Below the pieces are notes generated by a model. The model searched no databases. It was not told the DNA's origin and saw nothing but the letters and a program-made list of their open reading frames with translations. A DNA stretch of 64,000 nt from NCBI RefSeq assembly GCF_003254275.1, contig NZ_QKZK01000006.1:62001-126000 (forward strand), read 5' to 3'. This DNA is from Breznakibacter xylanolyticus (GTDB lineage: Bacteria; Bacteroidota; Bacteroidia; Bacteroidales; Marinilabiliaceae). Position 1 is the first letter of the stretch. Each line of letters begins with the position of its first letter. The translations under genes and the position numbers were made by a program. Below, one piece after another: positions 37,545 through 46,004 of the stretch.

Positions 37545-40500
37545 TCAGAAAGTTATCGCAAGGTTAAAGGTGATGTCTTTGGTTCGTGGAGTGGCCGAAT
37601 CATCATAGCCGACGGTATAGATGGTACCATCTTTCGAGTTGATGCTAATATCCGGATCCTGTCCACTATAATTTGTAAAAGTCAACATGTTGTTAAGCGT
37701 TGCCGACACACGCATCGACTCAAGCTTCAACTTGGAACAGAATTGTTGTGGAAACCGATAAGTCAGCGTCACGTACTTCATACGCATAAACGAGCCGTCT
37801 TCCACAAAGCGATCGGATCCTAAATAGTTGTATCCGGCTCCCATTAAAGCACGAGGAATATCGGTATCATCCCCTGGCTTGCGCCAGCGCTTGAGGGTCG
37901 ACTTTAACTGGTTATCGTAATTAAACATGGCCTCACCGTTCATCTTAGTGCGGTTGATGATATCGTTACCAACCCGATAGTTGAAAAAGCAGTTGACCGA
38001 AAAGTTTTTGTAGGAAACCATGGTTCCGAATCCACCAAAGAACTCGGCATTGGCATTCCCCAGGTACACCACGTCACTGGCATTGATGTTGCCATCATGA
38101 TTGATGTCTTCGTACATGGCATCGCCCAATTCAAAGAAGTAGCGGGCATTGTCGTAGTCATACACCATGGGTTTGGCGTTGCCGTTGGCATCGAGAATGG
38201 TGTTGCCATTGGCATCACGCGCCAGCAACTGATCGTTATTCAGATAAACACCATTGTAACGATAGCCATAGAACGAGCCTGCCGGGTTGTCAATTTGGAT
38301 GATATTTTTGTACTGACCGTTTCCGATGGTTGCATTACGCTCCAAAGGAAAAGTTTCACTCACTTCGCGCAGCACGTTATAATTACGGGCAATGTTAAAG
38401 TCGAAGTTCACGCGCCAGTCCTTGGTTTTAATGGGAATGGTTCGAATTGAAACATCCCAACCCAGGTTATCCATCGTGCCGAGGTTTACATATGATATGG
38501 AAGAATATCCTGACGTGGACTGAATGGAAGTATTCCGCCCAAACATATCCTTGGTTCGGTTTTCATAATAATCCAACTCCACATTGAGTCGGCCGTCGTA
38601 CATTTCGGCCGTGATGCCATAGTTCGTATTTTGAATGGACTCCCATTTAAGGTTCTTCAACTGCAGGTTGCTGACATATGTAGCACTGTTACCCAAGTAG
38701 TTCCATCCAAACGAAGCAATATTACTGTAAGTTAATCCATCGTATTTAGGCGGGTTCCCGTTTTCGCCATAACTGAAGCGGAGTCGTAAGTCATTGAGGT
38801 TTTTAACATTTTTCATGAAATTTTCGCCCGAAATGCGCCAAGCAAGGGACACACTGGGGAAGAAGGCAAACTTGTTGTTGGTATCGAATTTCGAATTCCC
38901 TTCATAACGCAAGCCTGAAGCCATAATATAACGATCCTTGAGGATGTAGTTGACCATGGCCGTGGTTCCCATGGTTCGATTGTGCCAGGGTGACGACTCC
39001 AAACTGTTGGCCGCATTATTGATCACTGAAGCGTTGGCCGCATCTTCCTGCGAAGTGGAGACCGAGTTGGAAGACCATATTTTGTAAAAATCCCCCATGG
39101 TTTCGTTGGTCGTAAAGTTTACCGTGGCATACAACTGGTGAATTTCGTTGAACGTTTTGTTGTAGTTCAACATGTTATTGGTATAGATGTAATACGAGTC
39201 ATCATCCTTGTCCATGGCACGATTCACCCAGGTGTTGGTCCATGAGCGACCAGTAGCCGACTGTGGCAAAAAGCGGTTGATTTTATTGGTCACCACATCA
39301 AAAGACAAGTCGAGGGTGTAACGCAAACCGGGGATAATGTCGTAGTACAATGAATACTTGGTAGTAATCCGATCGTTGGTGGTGCGGTTGGTGGCATCGT
39401 TGGCCATGGCCACCGGGTTATAGGTAGTTGGAAACGTACCTTGAGCATTTGCCTCAGGAGAAAAGTACTCACCAGTTCTGTTGCCATAGGCATCGTACTC
39501 CCAAATGGACATGTTGGGCATTTTTTTGTAGGCGATTTGGCGCACATCGTTGCCTTTCACACTCCTCACCAGTTCATCATCGGTAAAGTTGCTATTGGTG
39601 ACGGCATGAGCGATGGAGAAGTCGGCCCGCATCTTCAATTTGTCGGAGATAAAGTAGTCGAGGTTCAAACGTCCCGAGAGACGATCGAGGTCATTGCCCA
39701 CCGTGGTTCCTTTGGTGTTTTGGTAGTTCACCGAGAAACGGTAAAAAGCCTTGCTCCCCCCCCCGGCAATTGAGAAGTCGTGGTTGTTGGTGAATCCATC
39801 GCGGGTGATGGCTTCCATCCAGTCGGTGTTAGCGCTGTAATTATAGTAGTAATAAGGATCATCAAGCGAATAGGAGAACTCACGACGAGTGTTGGTATTC
39901 AGGGGCACGCCATTGGCATTTTGATATCCCTCCAAAATCATGGTTGAATATTCATCGCCATTGAGCAGGGGAATATGCCCCGGGTTCATGGAGTAGGTTC
40001 CACGATAAGTATAGCTGATTTTGGGTTTTTGTGTTTTGGTACCCCGTTTGGTGGTAATCATCAGCACCCCATTGGCAGCCTTGGTTCCCCACATGGCAGT
40101 GGCAGCAGCGTCCTTGAGTACGGTGATCTCCTTGATGTCGTCTACCGGAATGTTTAACATTTGCGAATACCCCTCTTCGTTGGCCGTTCCAAAGTTAAAA
40201 TCCGAAGAAACGTTTACCTCATAAGGAATGTTATCGACGACAATCATGGGGGTGATGTTGGCACTCAGGGTGCTCACCCCGCGAATCCGGATGGACATCC
40301 CGGCACCTGGATCGCCCGAATTAGAAGCGATATCGACCCCGGCCAAACGCCCCTGCAAGGCATCATCGATGGACGATGCCTGAACGTTTTCAAACTCCTC
40401 GGCCGATATTTTGGCCATGGGAATGGCCAGGTTACGGTCGGCGATGGTCATCATCCCGGTATTGGTTCGACGCTCGGCACGCACCTCAACGCCTTCGAGA

Positions 40501-40823
40501 GTTTTCATATCCTCAATGAGCGTGACATCAATCAGTGTGCGACCTTTAATATCGTGTATTTGCTCTTTAAAGCCGATGAACGAAAACATCAACCGATCCT
40601 GATCACTGAGCACTTCCAGAGCATACTCGCCGTCGATATTGGTGACGGTACCCACAGTAATCCGGTTGTTTTTATCTATTTCGACCACTGTTACTCCCGG
40701 GAGTCCGCCTTTATCGCTCCCCGAAATGATCTTCCCCCGAACCACGGTTCGCTTTTGCGCAGTGGCTTCGGAGAAAAGAAAGAAAGCCTGGAGTATAAGC
40801 AGTATACTGATTAGCTTATTCAT
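37545..40823 (-). CDS. SusC/RagA-family TonB-dependent transporter (pair 2)
   Basis: 1092 aa. Signal peptide MNKLISILLILQAFFLFSEA; CarboxypepD_reg-like domain (VVRGKIISGSDKGGLPGVTV); plug with DDALQGRLAGVDIASNSGDP and DIKEITVLKDAAATAMWGTK; barrel ending TFNLAITF. A run of nine G on the coding strand (39756-39764, residues about 353-357, within FSIAGGGSKAFYR) is a potential slippage site; it is in frame here. The gene begins 15 bases after a FAS1 gene, so it belongs to the same transcript. Confidence 0.95.
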   Translation of the reverse strand: MNKLISILLILQAFFLFSEATAQKRTVVRGKIISGSDKGGLPGVTVVEIDKNNRITVGTVTNIDGEYALEVLSDQDRLMFSFIGFKEQIHDIKGRTLIDVTLIEDMKTLEGVEVRAERRTNTGMMTIADRNLAIPMAKISAEEFENVQASSIDDALQGRLAGVDIASNSGDPGAGMSIRIRGVSTLSANITPMIVVDNIPYEVNVSSDFNFGTANEEGYSQMLNIPVDDIKEITVLKDAAATAMWGTKAANGVLMITTKRGTKTQKPKISYTYRGTYSMNPGHIPLLNGDEYSTMILEGYQNANGVPLNTNTRREFSYSLDDPYYYYNYSANTDWMEAITRDGFTNNHDFSIAGGGSKAFYRFSVNYQNTKGTTVGNDLDRLSGRLNLDYFISDKLKMRADFSIAHAVTNSNFTDDELVRSVKGNDVRQIAYKKMPNMSIWEYDAYGNRTGEYFSPEANAQGTFPTTYNPVAMANDATNRTTNDRITTKYSLYYDIIPGLRYTLDLSFDVVTNKINRFLPQSATGRSWTNTWVNRAMDKDDDSYYIYTNNMLNYNKTFNEIHQLYATVNFTTNETMGDFYKIWSSNSVSTSQEDAANASVINNAANSLESSPWHNRTMGTTAMVNYILKDRYIMASGLRYEGNSKFDTNNKFAFFPSVSLAWRISGENFMKNVKNLNDLRLRFSYGENGNPPKYDGLTYSNIASFGWNYLGNSATYVSNLQLKNLKWESIQNTNYGITAEMYDGRLNVELDYYENRTKDMFGRNTSIQSTSGYSSISYVNLGTMDNLGWDVSIRTIPIKTKDWRVNFDFNIARNYNVLREVSETFPLERNATIGNGQYKNIIQIDNPAGSFYGYRYNGVYLNNDQLLARDANGNTILDANGNAKPMVYDYDNARYFFELGDAMYEDINHDGNINASDVVYLGNANAEFFGGFGTMVSYKNFSVNCFFNYRVGNDIINRTKMNGEAMFNYDNQLKSTLKRWRKPGDDTDIPRALMGAGYNYLGSDRFVEDGSFMRMKYVTLTYRFPQQFCSKLKLESMRVSATLNNMLTFTNYSGQDPDISINSKDGTIYTVGYDDSATPRTKDITFNLAITF

Positions 40824-40838
40824 TTTTTCAACGATTTA

Positions 40839-43190
40839 TCAATAGGTTAAATAATTATCGATCATGTGCACGATGCATCGGTTCCCTAAAATATTGTAAG
40901 TAGATGATGCTCCAGTGATTACTTTAGCAGTCCTACCCTGATTGTCGGTAATGGTAATGGCGCCCGGATTGCCTTCAGTGGCATTAACGGTCAGCGTGGC
41001 ATTGCTTCCGTCTTCGAGAGTCCGATAAGTGGTATAGGTGCCATTTTTCACAATATCACCCACCACAATATTTCCTTTAACAATGTGATATTTTACAAAC
41101 CGCTCAATTACAGTATTATCAGAAGCTATTTTAATAGGATCGCCATTGGGTGCGAAATTGGCCAATGCAGTCAACACCCCGGCAGTCACCGCTTTTGTCA
41201 TAGCAGGATCGTTAGGCAAGAAAACAGTAATCACATCCGTGTTAGCAATGCCTTTTATGACCTTGGTATCCACGTTGTAAACGGCACTGGATGAAGTCAC
41301 GGTTTTTCCATTATCATCGACATAAGTCGCTTTAGCTGCTTTATTAAGATAATTCAATAAAGATTGAGCTCGATAATTGGAATTTGAATTAAAAAATGAG
41401 AGCCAATTGCCGAGGTTACCCACCGAAAACAAGATGGGTCTGTCCAATTCATAACACTTGCCATTGACTGCCGTCGAAGGCACTTCACGTAAAATTTTGG
41501 GTCGTGCGGTTGACGCATTTCCGGCAGCATAAACCACATTATTGCTTAACTTAATGTACTCCTGATTTTCATACGTCTGAATCATCCCGGTGTAGTTCAC
41601 AAATGACAAACCGTTAGTTTCCATCGCCGGAGTGGTTAACACAATGTGATGATTCATGAAACGTCGCAATGCTTCATCCACTTTACTACCCAGATCCGGA
41701 CGATTGACATCGGAAGTAAATTCCCACTTAGAACTTGCGGCGTTATATTTAAACCCGGCTGCTGCAAACTGATCATTCGAAATCAGAAAAAGACGATAGG
41801 TCGCGATGGGATTCTTCAGCAAATTCACCAACGGCTCCAAATCATCAAGCGCCTGATACATCATGGAGTAGTTTGGATTCAAAATCACTTCACCCAACAC
41901 GGTACGAAAAGCATCAGTATTTTGCACTTTCGTCACAGAATAAAATAAACCATTGCTCGCCATCTCACCAACCTCTACATCAGCAACAGGATCAAACCGA
42001 GGTACTTCACCATAGGGATTGGTGGTGACTGCAAACTTAGATGGCCAAACGGTTTTGCGAAACAGGTGAGCATTCACAAACTCACGAATTACAAAATCCG
42101 GAACCTCGTTAAGTGACTTATACCCCTTTGTAAACAACACCTCGTCGTAAAAGAGCTTCAATGCGGTGTTATTGGGGGCAAACATGGTCCAGCCTTCGGT
42201 ATAGGCATCCATCAAGCTACCTCCGCCATAACGCAAATAGTTTTCACAATTGGGGGCAAAACTCAAATAAGGATAATCTTTAATATACAATTGTTTGTAC
42301 TCTCCTGATGCCTGAAAGTATTTTAACAGATAACTCTCAGACGCCAATGAATAAGAGGTGGTGTATTTTTCCAGTAAACTCCTGAAAGAAGAACAACTTT
42401 CCCGTCTAGCCAAAATCTCACTCAGATTATCGAGGGGCAACAACACTTTGTCAACAACATGAATAATCCCGTTCTCAGCCCAAATATTTTTATCGACTAC
42501 ACGAGCATCAGCCACATTGAAATCGGTTAAAGGGGTATTGGGAAAGAAGTAATTATAATCCTCGGCCGTTAACTTCTGTTTGGCCATAAAAGCATCTGTA
42601 AAAAACGGAATGTGTTTACGGTTGTTATCGGTTGACTCGAACACACCAGGGATGGCCAATTCAGACTCCACAGCATTCATATCGACCAACGAGGTCCAGG
42701 TTTGATTGATCGATGCTCGTCCCTCTGCATACACAGAATCCTCATAAACCCACTTATAATAATAAGTCTGTCTTTTAAAGGCAACATCCTTTACCAGTGC
42801 CGCAGCTGCAGAGGCCTTATAGTCGTCAATGCTATCTTTTGAAACAGCCGACACAGTTAAGGAATAGGTCACGATTGACTTGGCAATATCAGCGGTAATT
42901 TCGTCAATGGAGGTAAATCCATTTTCCTTAAAAAACAGATCAAACGCCGCATCATTGGGAGCAAACACAGTATAAAAACCTGCACCCTGCAACGTCTTCT
43001 CATACCCGGCTTTATCGACACAAGCCAAATAATGGGTAAAGTTGCCCCTTTCCTTGAGCTGCTGATAAATAGGGGGCTCGAGCCACGACGGGCGATCGTA
43101 ATATGCCTCTTTGTCCTCGCAGGCGACCATCAGCAAAGCAGAAAGAGTGATGACCATCCATGCATTAAAAACTGCAAATTTCCTTCGCAT
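40839..43190 (-). CDS. Four-domain fasciclin (FAS1) surface lipoprotein
   Basis: 783 aa, first gene of the FAS1/SusC/SusD run. Signal and lipobox: LSALLMVACEDKEAYYD, with Glu/Asp after the Cys. Four FAS1-like segments can be traced: about 45-240 (YTVFAPNDAAFDLFF, NGIIHVVDKVLLP), about 245-425 (WTMFAPNNTALKLFY, NGLFYSVTKVQN), about 426-600 (LFLISNDQFAAAGF) and about 605-783 (ITVFLPNDPAMTKAV, RCIVHMIDNYLTY). The two middle units are diverged. No enzyme motif is seen. It is probably a surface adhesin or glycan-binding subunit that works with the SusC transporter 15 bases downstream. This is the largest of the three FAS1 proteins. Confidence 0.82.
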   Translation of the reverse strand: MRRKFAVFNAWMVITLSALLMVACEDKEAYYDRPSWLEPPIYQQLKERGNFTHYLACVDKAGYEKTLQGAGFYTVFAPNDAAFDLFFKENGFTSIDEITADIAKSIVTYSLTVSAVSKDSIDDYKASAAAALVKDVAFKRQTYYYKWVYEDSVYAEGRASINQTWTSLVDMNAVESELAIPGVFESTDNNRKHIPFFTDAFMAKQKLTAEDYNYFFPNTPLTDFNVADARVVDKNIWAENGIIHVVDKVLLPLDNLSEILARRESCSSFRSLLEKYTTSYSLASESYLLKYFQASGEYKQLYIKDYPYLSFAPNCENYLRYGGGSLMDAYTEGWTMFAPNNTALKLFYDEVLFTKGYKSLNEVPDFVIREFVNAHLFRKTVWPSKFAVTTNPYGEVPRFDPVADVEVGEMASNGLFYSVTKVQNTDAFRTVLGEVILNPNYSMMYQALDDLEPLVNLLKNPIATYRLFLISNDQFAAAGFKYNAASSKWEFTSDVNRPDLGSKVDEALRRFMNHHIVLTTPAMETNGLSFVNYTGMIQTYENQEYIKLSNNVVYAAGNASTARPKILREVPSTAVNGKCYELDRPILFSVGNLGNWLSFFNSNSNYRAQSLLNYLNKAAKATYVDDNGKTVTSSSAVYNVDTKVIKGIANTDVITVFLPNDPAMTKAVTAGVLTALANFAPNGDPIKIASDNTVIERFVKYHIVKGNIVVGDIVKNGTYTTYRTLEDGSNATLTVNATEGNPGAITITDNQGRTAKVITGASSTYNILGNRCIVHMIDNYLTY

Positions 43191-43270
43191 AACAGATTGG
43201 TTTTATTTTTTTGAATGATTGACATCTCATGGTTGAAAAAAGATGAGAGCACAGCGGGAATTTTTGATGT

Positions 43271-43299
43271 CAAATAAATCAAACATCCACATTTGTCAA
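43271..43299 (-). promoter_or_regulatory. Candidate promoter for the FAS1/SusC/SusD run
   Basis: On the minus strand, TTGAC (43299-43295) lies upstream of TTTATTTG (43278-43271), close to the -33 TTTG and -7 TAnnTTTG boxes. The segment TTTGACATCAAAAATTC resembles the boxes at 49237 and 62505. The start codon is about 80 bases downstream. The rest of 43191-43936 is AT-rich without a credible gene. Confidence 0.35.
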
Positions 43300-43544
43300 C
43301 ACCTTCAAACAACAATTAATTTTCATCAAAATTAACATACATCAACATCCAAACACCAATCGTCACCCTCCAAAATCGTACCGAGCAGCCATGAAAATCG
43401 TCCCAAAAGTAGGCACACAGGGCAATAGAAAAGAATTAGCCATTTTTCACCACCACAATAAAAGGGGATCCATTTGAGACTTATTCACACTCCACAACAA
43501 AACACAGACATTTCAAACATCAAACATGAAAGAGTTACCACAAA

Positions 43545-43563
43545 TGTCATTTTATGCAAACAT
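43545..43563. promoter_or_regulatory. Shared 19-bp motif upstream of the FAS1 operon
   Basis: TGTCATTTTATGCAAACAT matches 17 of 19 bases at 49409-49427, upstream of SusC pair 3. A candidate site for a common regulator (HTCS or another factor); no experimental support. Confidence 0.35.
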
Positions 43564-43936
43564 CACAGCGGAACAGAACGGCAAGAAACAGCGCAAAAGG
43601 AGGGTGATAAACAAAAAAAGCCATCGAAAAAGAGGATGATTGTACACTTTTTCATACTCTTTCACCAACAACTGTTTAAATATGTTTCAATAATGCGAAC
43701 AAGCAACCCAAAACACATAAGTCCGCCATTCTCAGCCATGGCAGTTCACATAAAACAAAACCTGCAATTAAAGAATTGCAGAATATGGAACTTCGAGGCA
43801 TGATCAAAAAAGACATGAATCACCATCCATATAAGTGACATGCGTTGCACATGAGAGAGGTTTATAGGAACAACGGAGGCTTGACAACTACTCGAAACCC
43901 CTGGTTTTCTAAACATCATGGGTTTGGGGGAAATAT

Positions 43937-43966
43937 AAAAAAGGGCGCCCCTCACGGAACACCCTT
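43937..43966 (-). terminator. Terminator of the third SusC/SusD operon
   Basis: On the minus strand, AAGGGTGTTCC-GTGA-GGGGCGCCCTT (11 pairs including G-U) is followed by TTTTATATTT. It lies beyond the insertion relic at 43991-44371, suggesting that the relic was inserted between SusD and its terminator. Confidence 0.7.
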
Positions 43967-43990
43967 CTCCAGAATAATCAACAAAAAATC

Positions 43991-44371
43991 TTAACCCATT
44001 TTGCAGCTATCCTAAAGCCAGCGCCTGTATTTCAATGAATTGTTCATTTTCGAGTTCGGATTTGTGTACTACAGATTTTCGCTTTGTAAAGGTAGCGTAA
44101 TGACGCTAGCTCTCCACTAAACACGGTAATAACCGCTATAGATTCCCGTTTCGGGGTTGGTGCGCATGGATACTTTGAAATACATGCCCCAAAGTAAACA
44201 TGTAAACCGCTGATATACAATACCCCCTTGTGTACTACAAATGATTTTTCGAAAATTCAGACACTGATTATCAATGTATTACAAAAGCAAATAGAGCAAA
44301 AGAGACTATTTTGAGGTGAAAAAAGGTGTTTTTTTAATGAATTTTGGATGGAAAGCTGCAAGATGGGTTAA
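43991..44371 (-). mobile_element. 381-bp internally deleted insertion-sequence relic with 22-bp terminal inverted repeats
   Basis: The ends match as inverted repeats: left TTAACCCATTTTGCAGCTAT... at 43991-44012 and right ...GCTGCAAGATGGGTTAA at 44350-44371, 20 of 22 bases complementary. Inside, on the minus strand, are the first 22 codons of a transposase-like frame (44185-44117, MRTNPETGIYSGYY) and the last ~32 codons (44105-44007, VVHKSELENEQFIEIQ), joined with the whole middle missing. The stop codon of the C-terminal piece lies in the left repeat, as in many compact insertion sequences. The N-terminus resembles IS1634-type transposases from memory. No clear target duplication is seen. It lies 28 bases behind the SusD stop codon. 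Confidence 0.75.
44007..44185 (-). pseudogene. Transposase remnant (N- and C-terminal ends only)
   Basis: The N-terminal piece starts MYFKVSMRTNPETG and stops at TAG 44119-44117. The C-terminal piece reads RHYATFTKRKSVVHKSELEN in a different frame and ends EIQALALG at TAG 44009-44007. Only about 11 bases separate them, so the catalytic core is gone and the element cannot move by itself. It could be mobilised in trans by a full-length relative. Confidence 0.65.
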
Positions 44372-44399
44372 TCAGCTCTCAATAATGTCACGAAGAATA

Positions 44400-45923
44400 T
44401 CAATACCCAAAATTGTTATCCCAGTTGTTACGAGTTTTCATTTCGGCCAAAGGAATGGGCAATAACAAATCACGCTTAGATGGAATATTCCCGTTAAAGC
44501 CCGAATGGTATTGAGTCGAGAAAGCAGTCAGAGCATCAATGGCATAGGTCTCACCCATGCGCACCAGGTCGAAGAAACGGCGACCTTCGCCAATAAACTC
44601 GCACTTACGTTCGTAAAGAATATCCTCGAGGGTGGGATCAGCAGCCAACTCACCAATGCCGGCACGCAGACGAATATTATCTACATATGATTTGGCATCA
44701 GCCGCTTTACCATTGCGCACCAACGCTTCGGCATATAATAAATACACATCGGCCACACGTAAAATGGGGAAGTTACGGGGATAGTCGTTCCAGGCTTTGA
44801 TGGTCGAATTGGTTTTATCCTTTTCAAGAAACTTGGTAACGATGGTACGTTCCACCCATGTGCGTTTTGACACATCTAAACTGTTCCAATAACCGAAATC
44901 AACCGAAGCGGCCAAACGCAAATCGTTGCGAGCCTTCATGTCATCCATCAAAGTTTTATCCACACGAATATCTTGCCCCTGAAGGTTGTATGACGAATAC
45001 GCCCACTCAGGATAAGGCGTCCCCGAAGAGGATGAATTGGTGATATATCCTGGCAAGCTCGAACCTAACCCGAGGTTACCTGATGCAAACTGAACGGAAA
45101 ACAAATCATATTTGTTTTCGTTGGCCAAAGTAAAGATATCGCCATAGTTTGGAGCAAAACGAGTGGCCACATCACCAATGATGGAGGCAAACACCGTTTC
45201 AGCCTTGGCATAAGCCGAGTTGTCATTCAGCGGATAACCGCCCATGGTCATGTAAACTTGCCCCAACAGCGCATTGGCAGCAAGGCTTCCTACGCGTCCT
45301 GCTTCAGCCCCAGTATAAATCTTTGCAAGATTGGCAGCAGCATATTCAAGATCAGAGATAATAAAGTCATATATCTCAGACAAAGGAGCTCGAGGTAAAA
45401 GCAAAGCTTCATTTTGAAGGATAGGCGTTTTCACGATTGCCACAGGTCCAAAAGAACGCGCCAGCTCCGAATAGGCATAAGCCCTCAAAAACTTCGCTTC
45501 GGCACGGTAACGGAGATATTCATCCTTTTTGGTGTTGGCCAACAAATTATTGGCTTCCTTAATCACCATATACAAGCGTGCAAAAATGGTTTGCACCATA
45601 CCGGTCTGATCGGTGGTCAGGTACTTACGCAAATCCAACTGATCGTTTTGAGCAGTAGTTCCCTGAGTCGCCAAATACAACACATCGGCACGATTTTCAG
45701 AAGCCAGCCAAAAATACTCAGTCGGAAAATCAGTATTCGTCCCATTACGCCCCAATCGGGCATAAGTTCCCATCACAGCCTGTTTAATTTCCAATTCAGA
45801 GGAGTAAAACTGAGCTGTGGTATTATTCTCCACCGGAGCAATATCGATGGCATCTTCGCTGCAAGCTCCCAAAGCCAAGGAGCCCACCATCAGGGCAGCC
45901 AGATAATATTTTGAAATTTTCAT
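44400..45923 (-). CDS. SusD/RagB-family surface glycan-binding lipoprotein (pair 3)
   Basis: 507 aa from ATG 45923 (ATG 45935 adds four residues). Lipobox SLALGACSEDAID with acidic export signal. Typical SusD C-terminal features: YERKCEFIGEGRRFFDLVRMGE and the ending KRDLLLPIPLAEMKTRNNWDNN. Encoded 82 bases after SusC pair 3. An insertion relic lies 28 bases behind the stop codon and does not affect the reading frame. Confidence 0.92.
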   Translation of the reverse strand: MKISKYYLAALMVGSLALGACSEDAIDIAPVENNTTAQFYSSELEIKQAVMGTYARLGRNGTNTDFPTEYFWLASENRADVLYLATQGTTAQNDQLDLRKYLTTDQTGMVQTIFARLYMVIKEANNLLANTKKDEYLRYRAEAKFLRAYAYSELARSFGPVAIVKTPILQNEALLLPRAPLSEIYDFIISDLEYAAANLAKIYTGAEAGRVGSLAANALLGQVYMTMGGYPLNDNSAYAKAETVFASIIGDVATRFAPNYGDIFTLANENKYDLFSVQFASGNLGLGSSLPGYITNSSSSGTPYPEWAYSSYNLQGQDIRVDKTLMDDMKARNDLRLAASVDFGYWNSLDVSKRTWVERTIVTKFLEKDKTNSTIKAWNDYPRNFPILRVADVYLLYAEALVRNGKAADAKSYVDNIRLRAGIGELAADPTLEDILYERKCEFIGEGRRFFDLVRMGETYAIDALTAFSTQYHSGFNGNIPSKRDLLLPIPLAEMKTRNNWDNNFGY

Positions 45924-46004
45924 TTGTCTTATCATTTATAAATGGTAAAAACATTTCAGATGTCATCAAGGAGAAGAATTTAACCTTGATGACATCAAAT
46001 GGGA

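Noticed and set aside
43474-43803. 109-aa open frame upstream of the FAS1 operon
   Set aside because: AT-rich intergenic DNA with low-complexity translation (many Lys, Gln and His), no promoter or neighbour logic.
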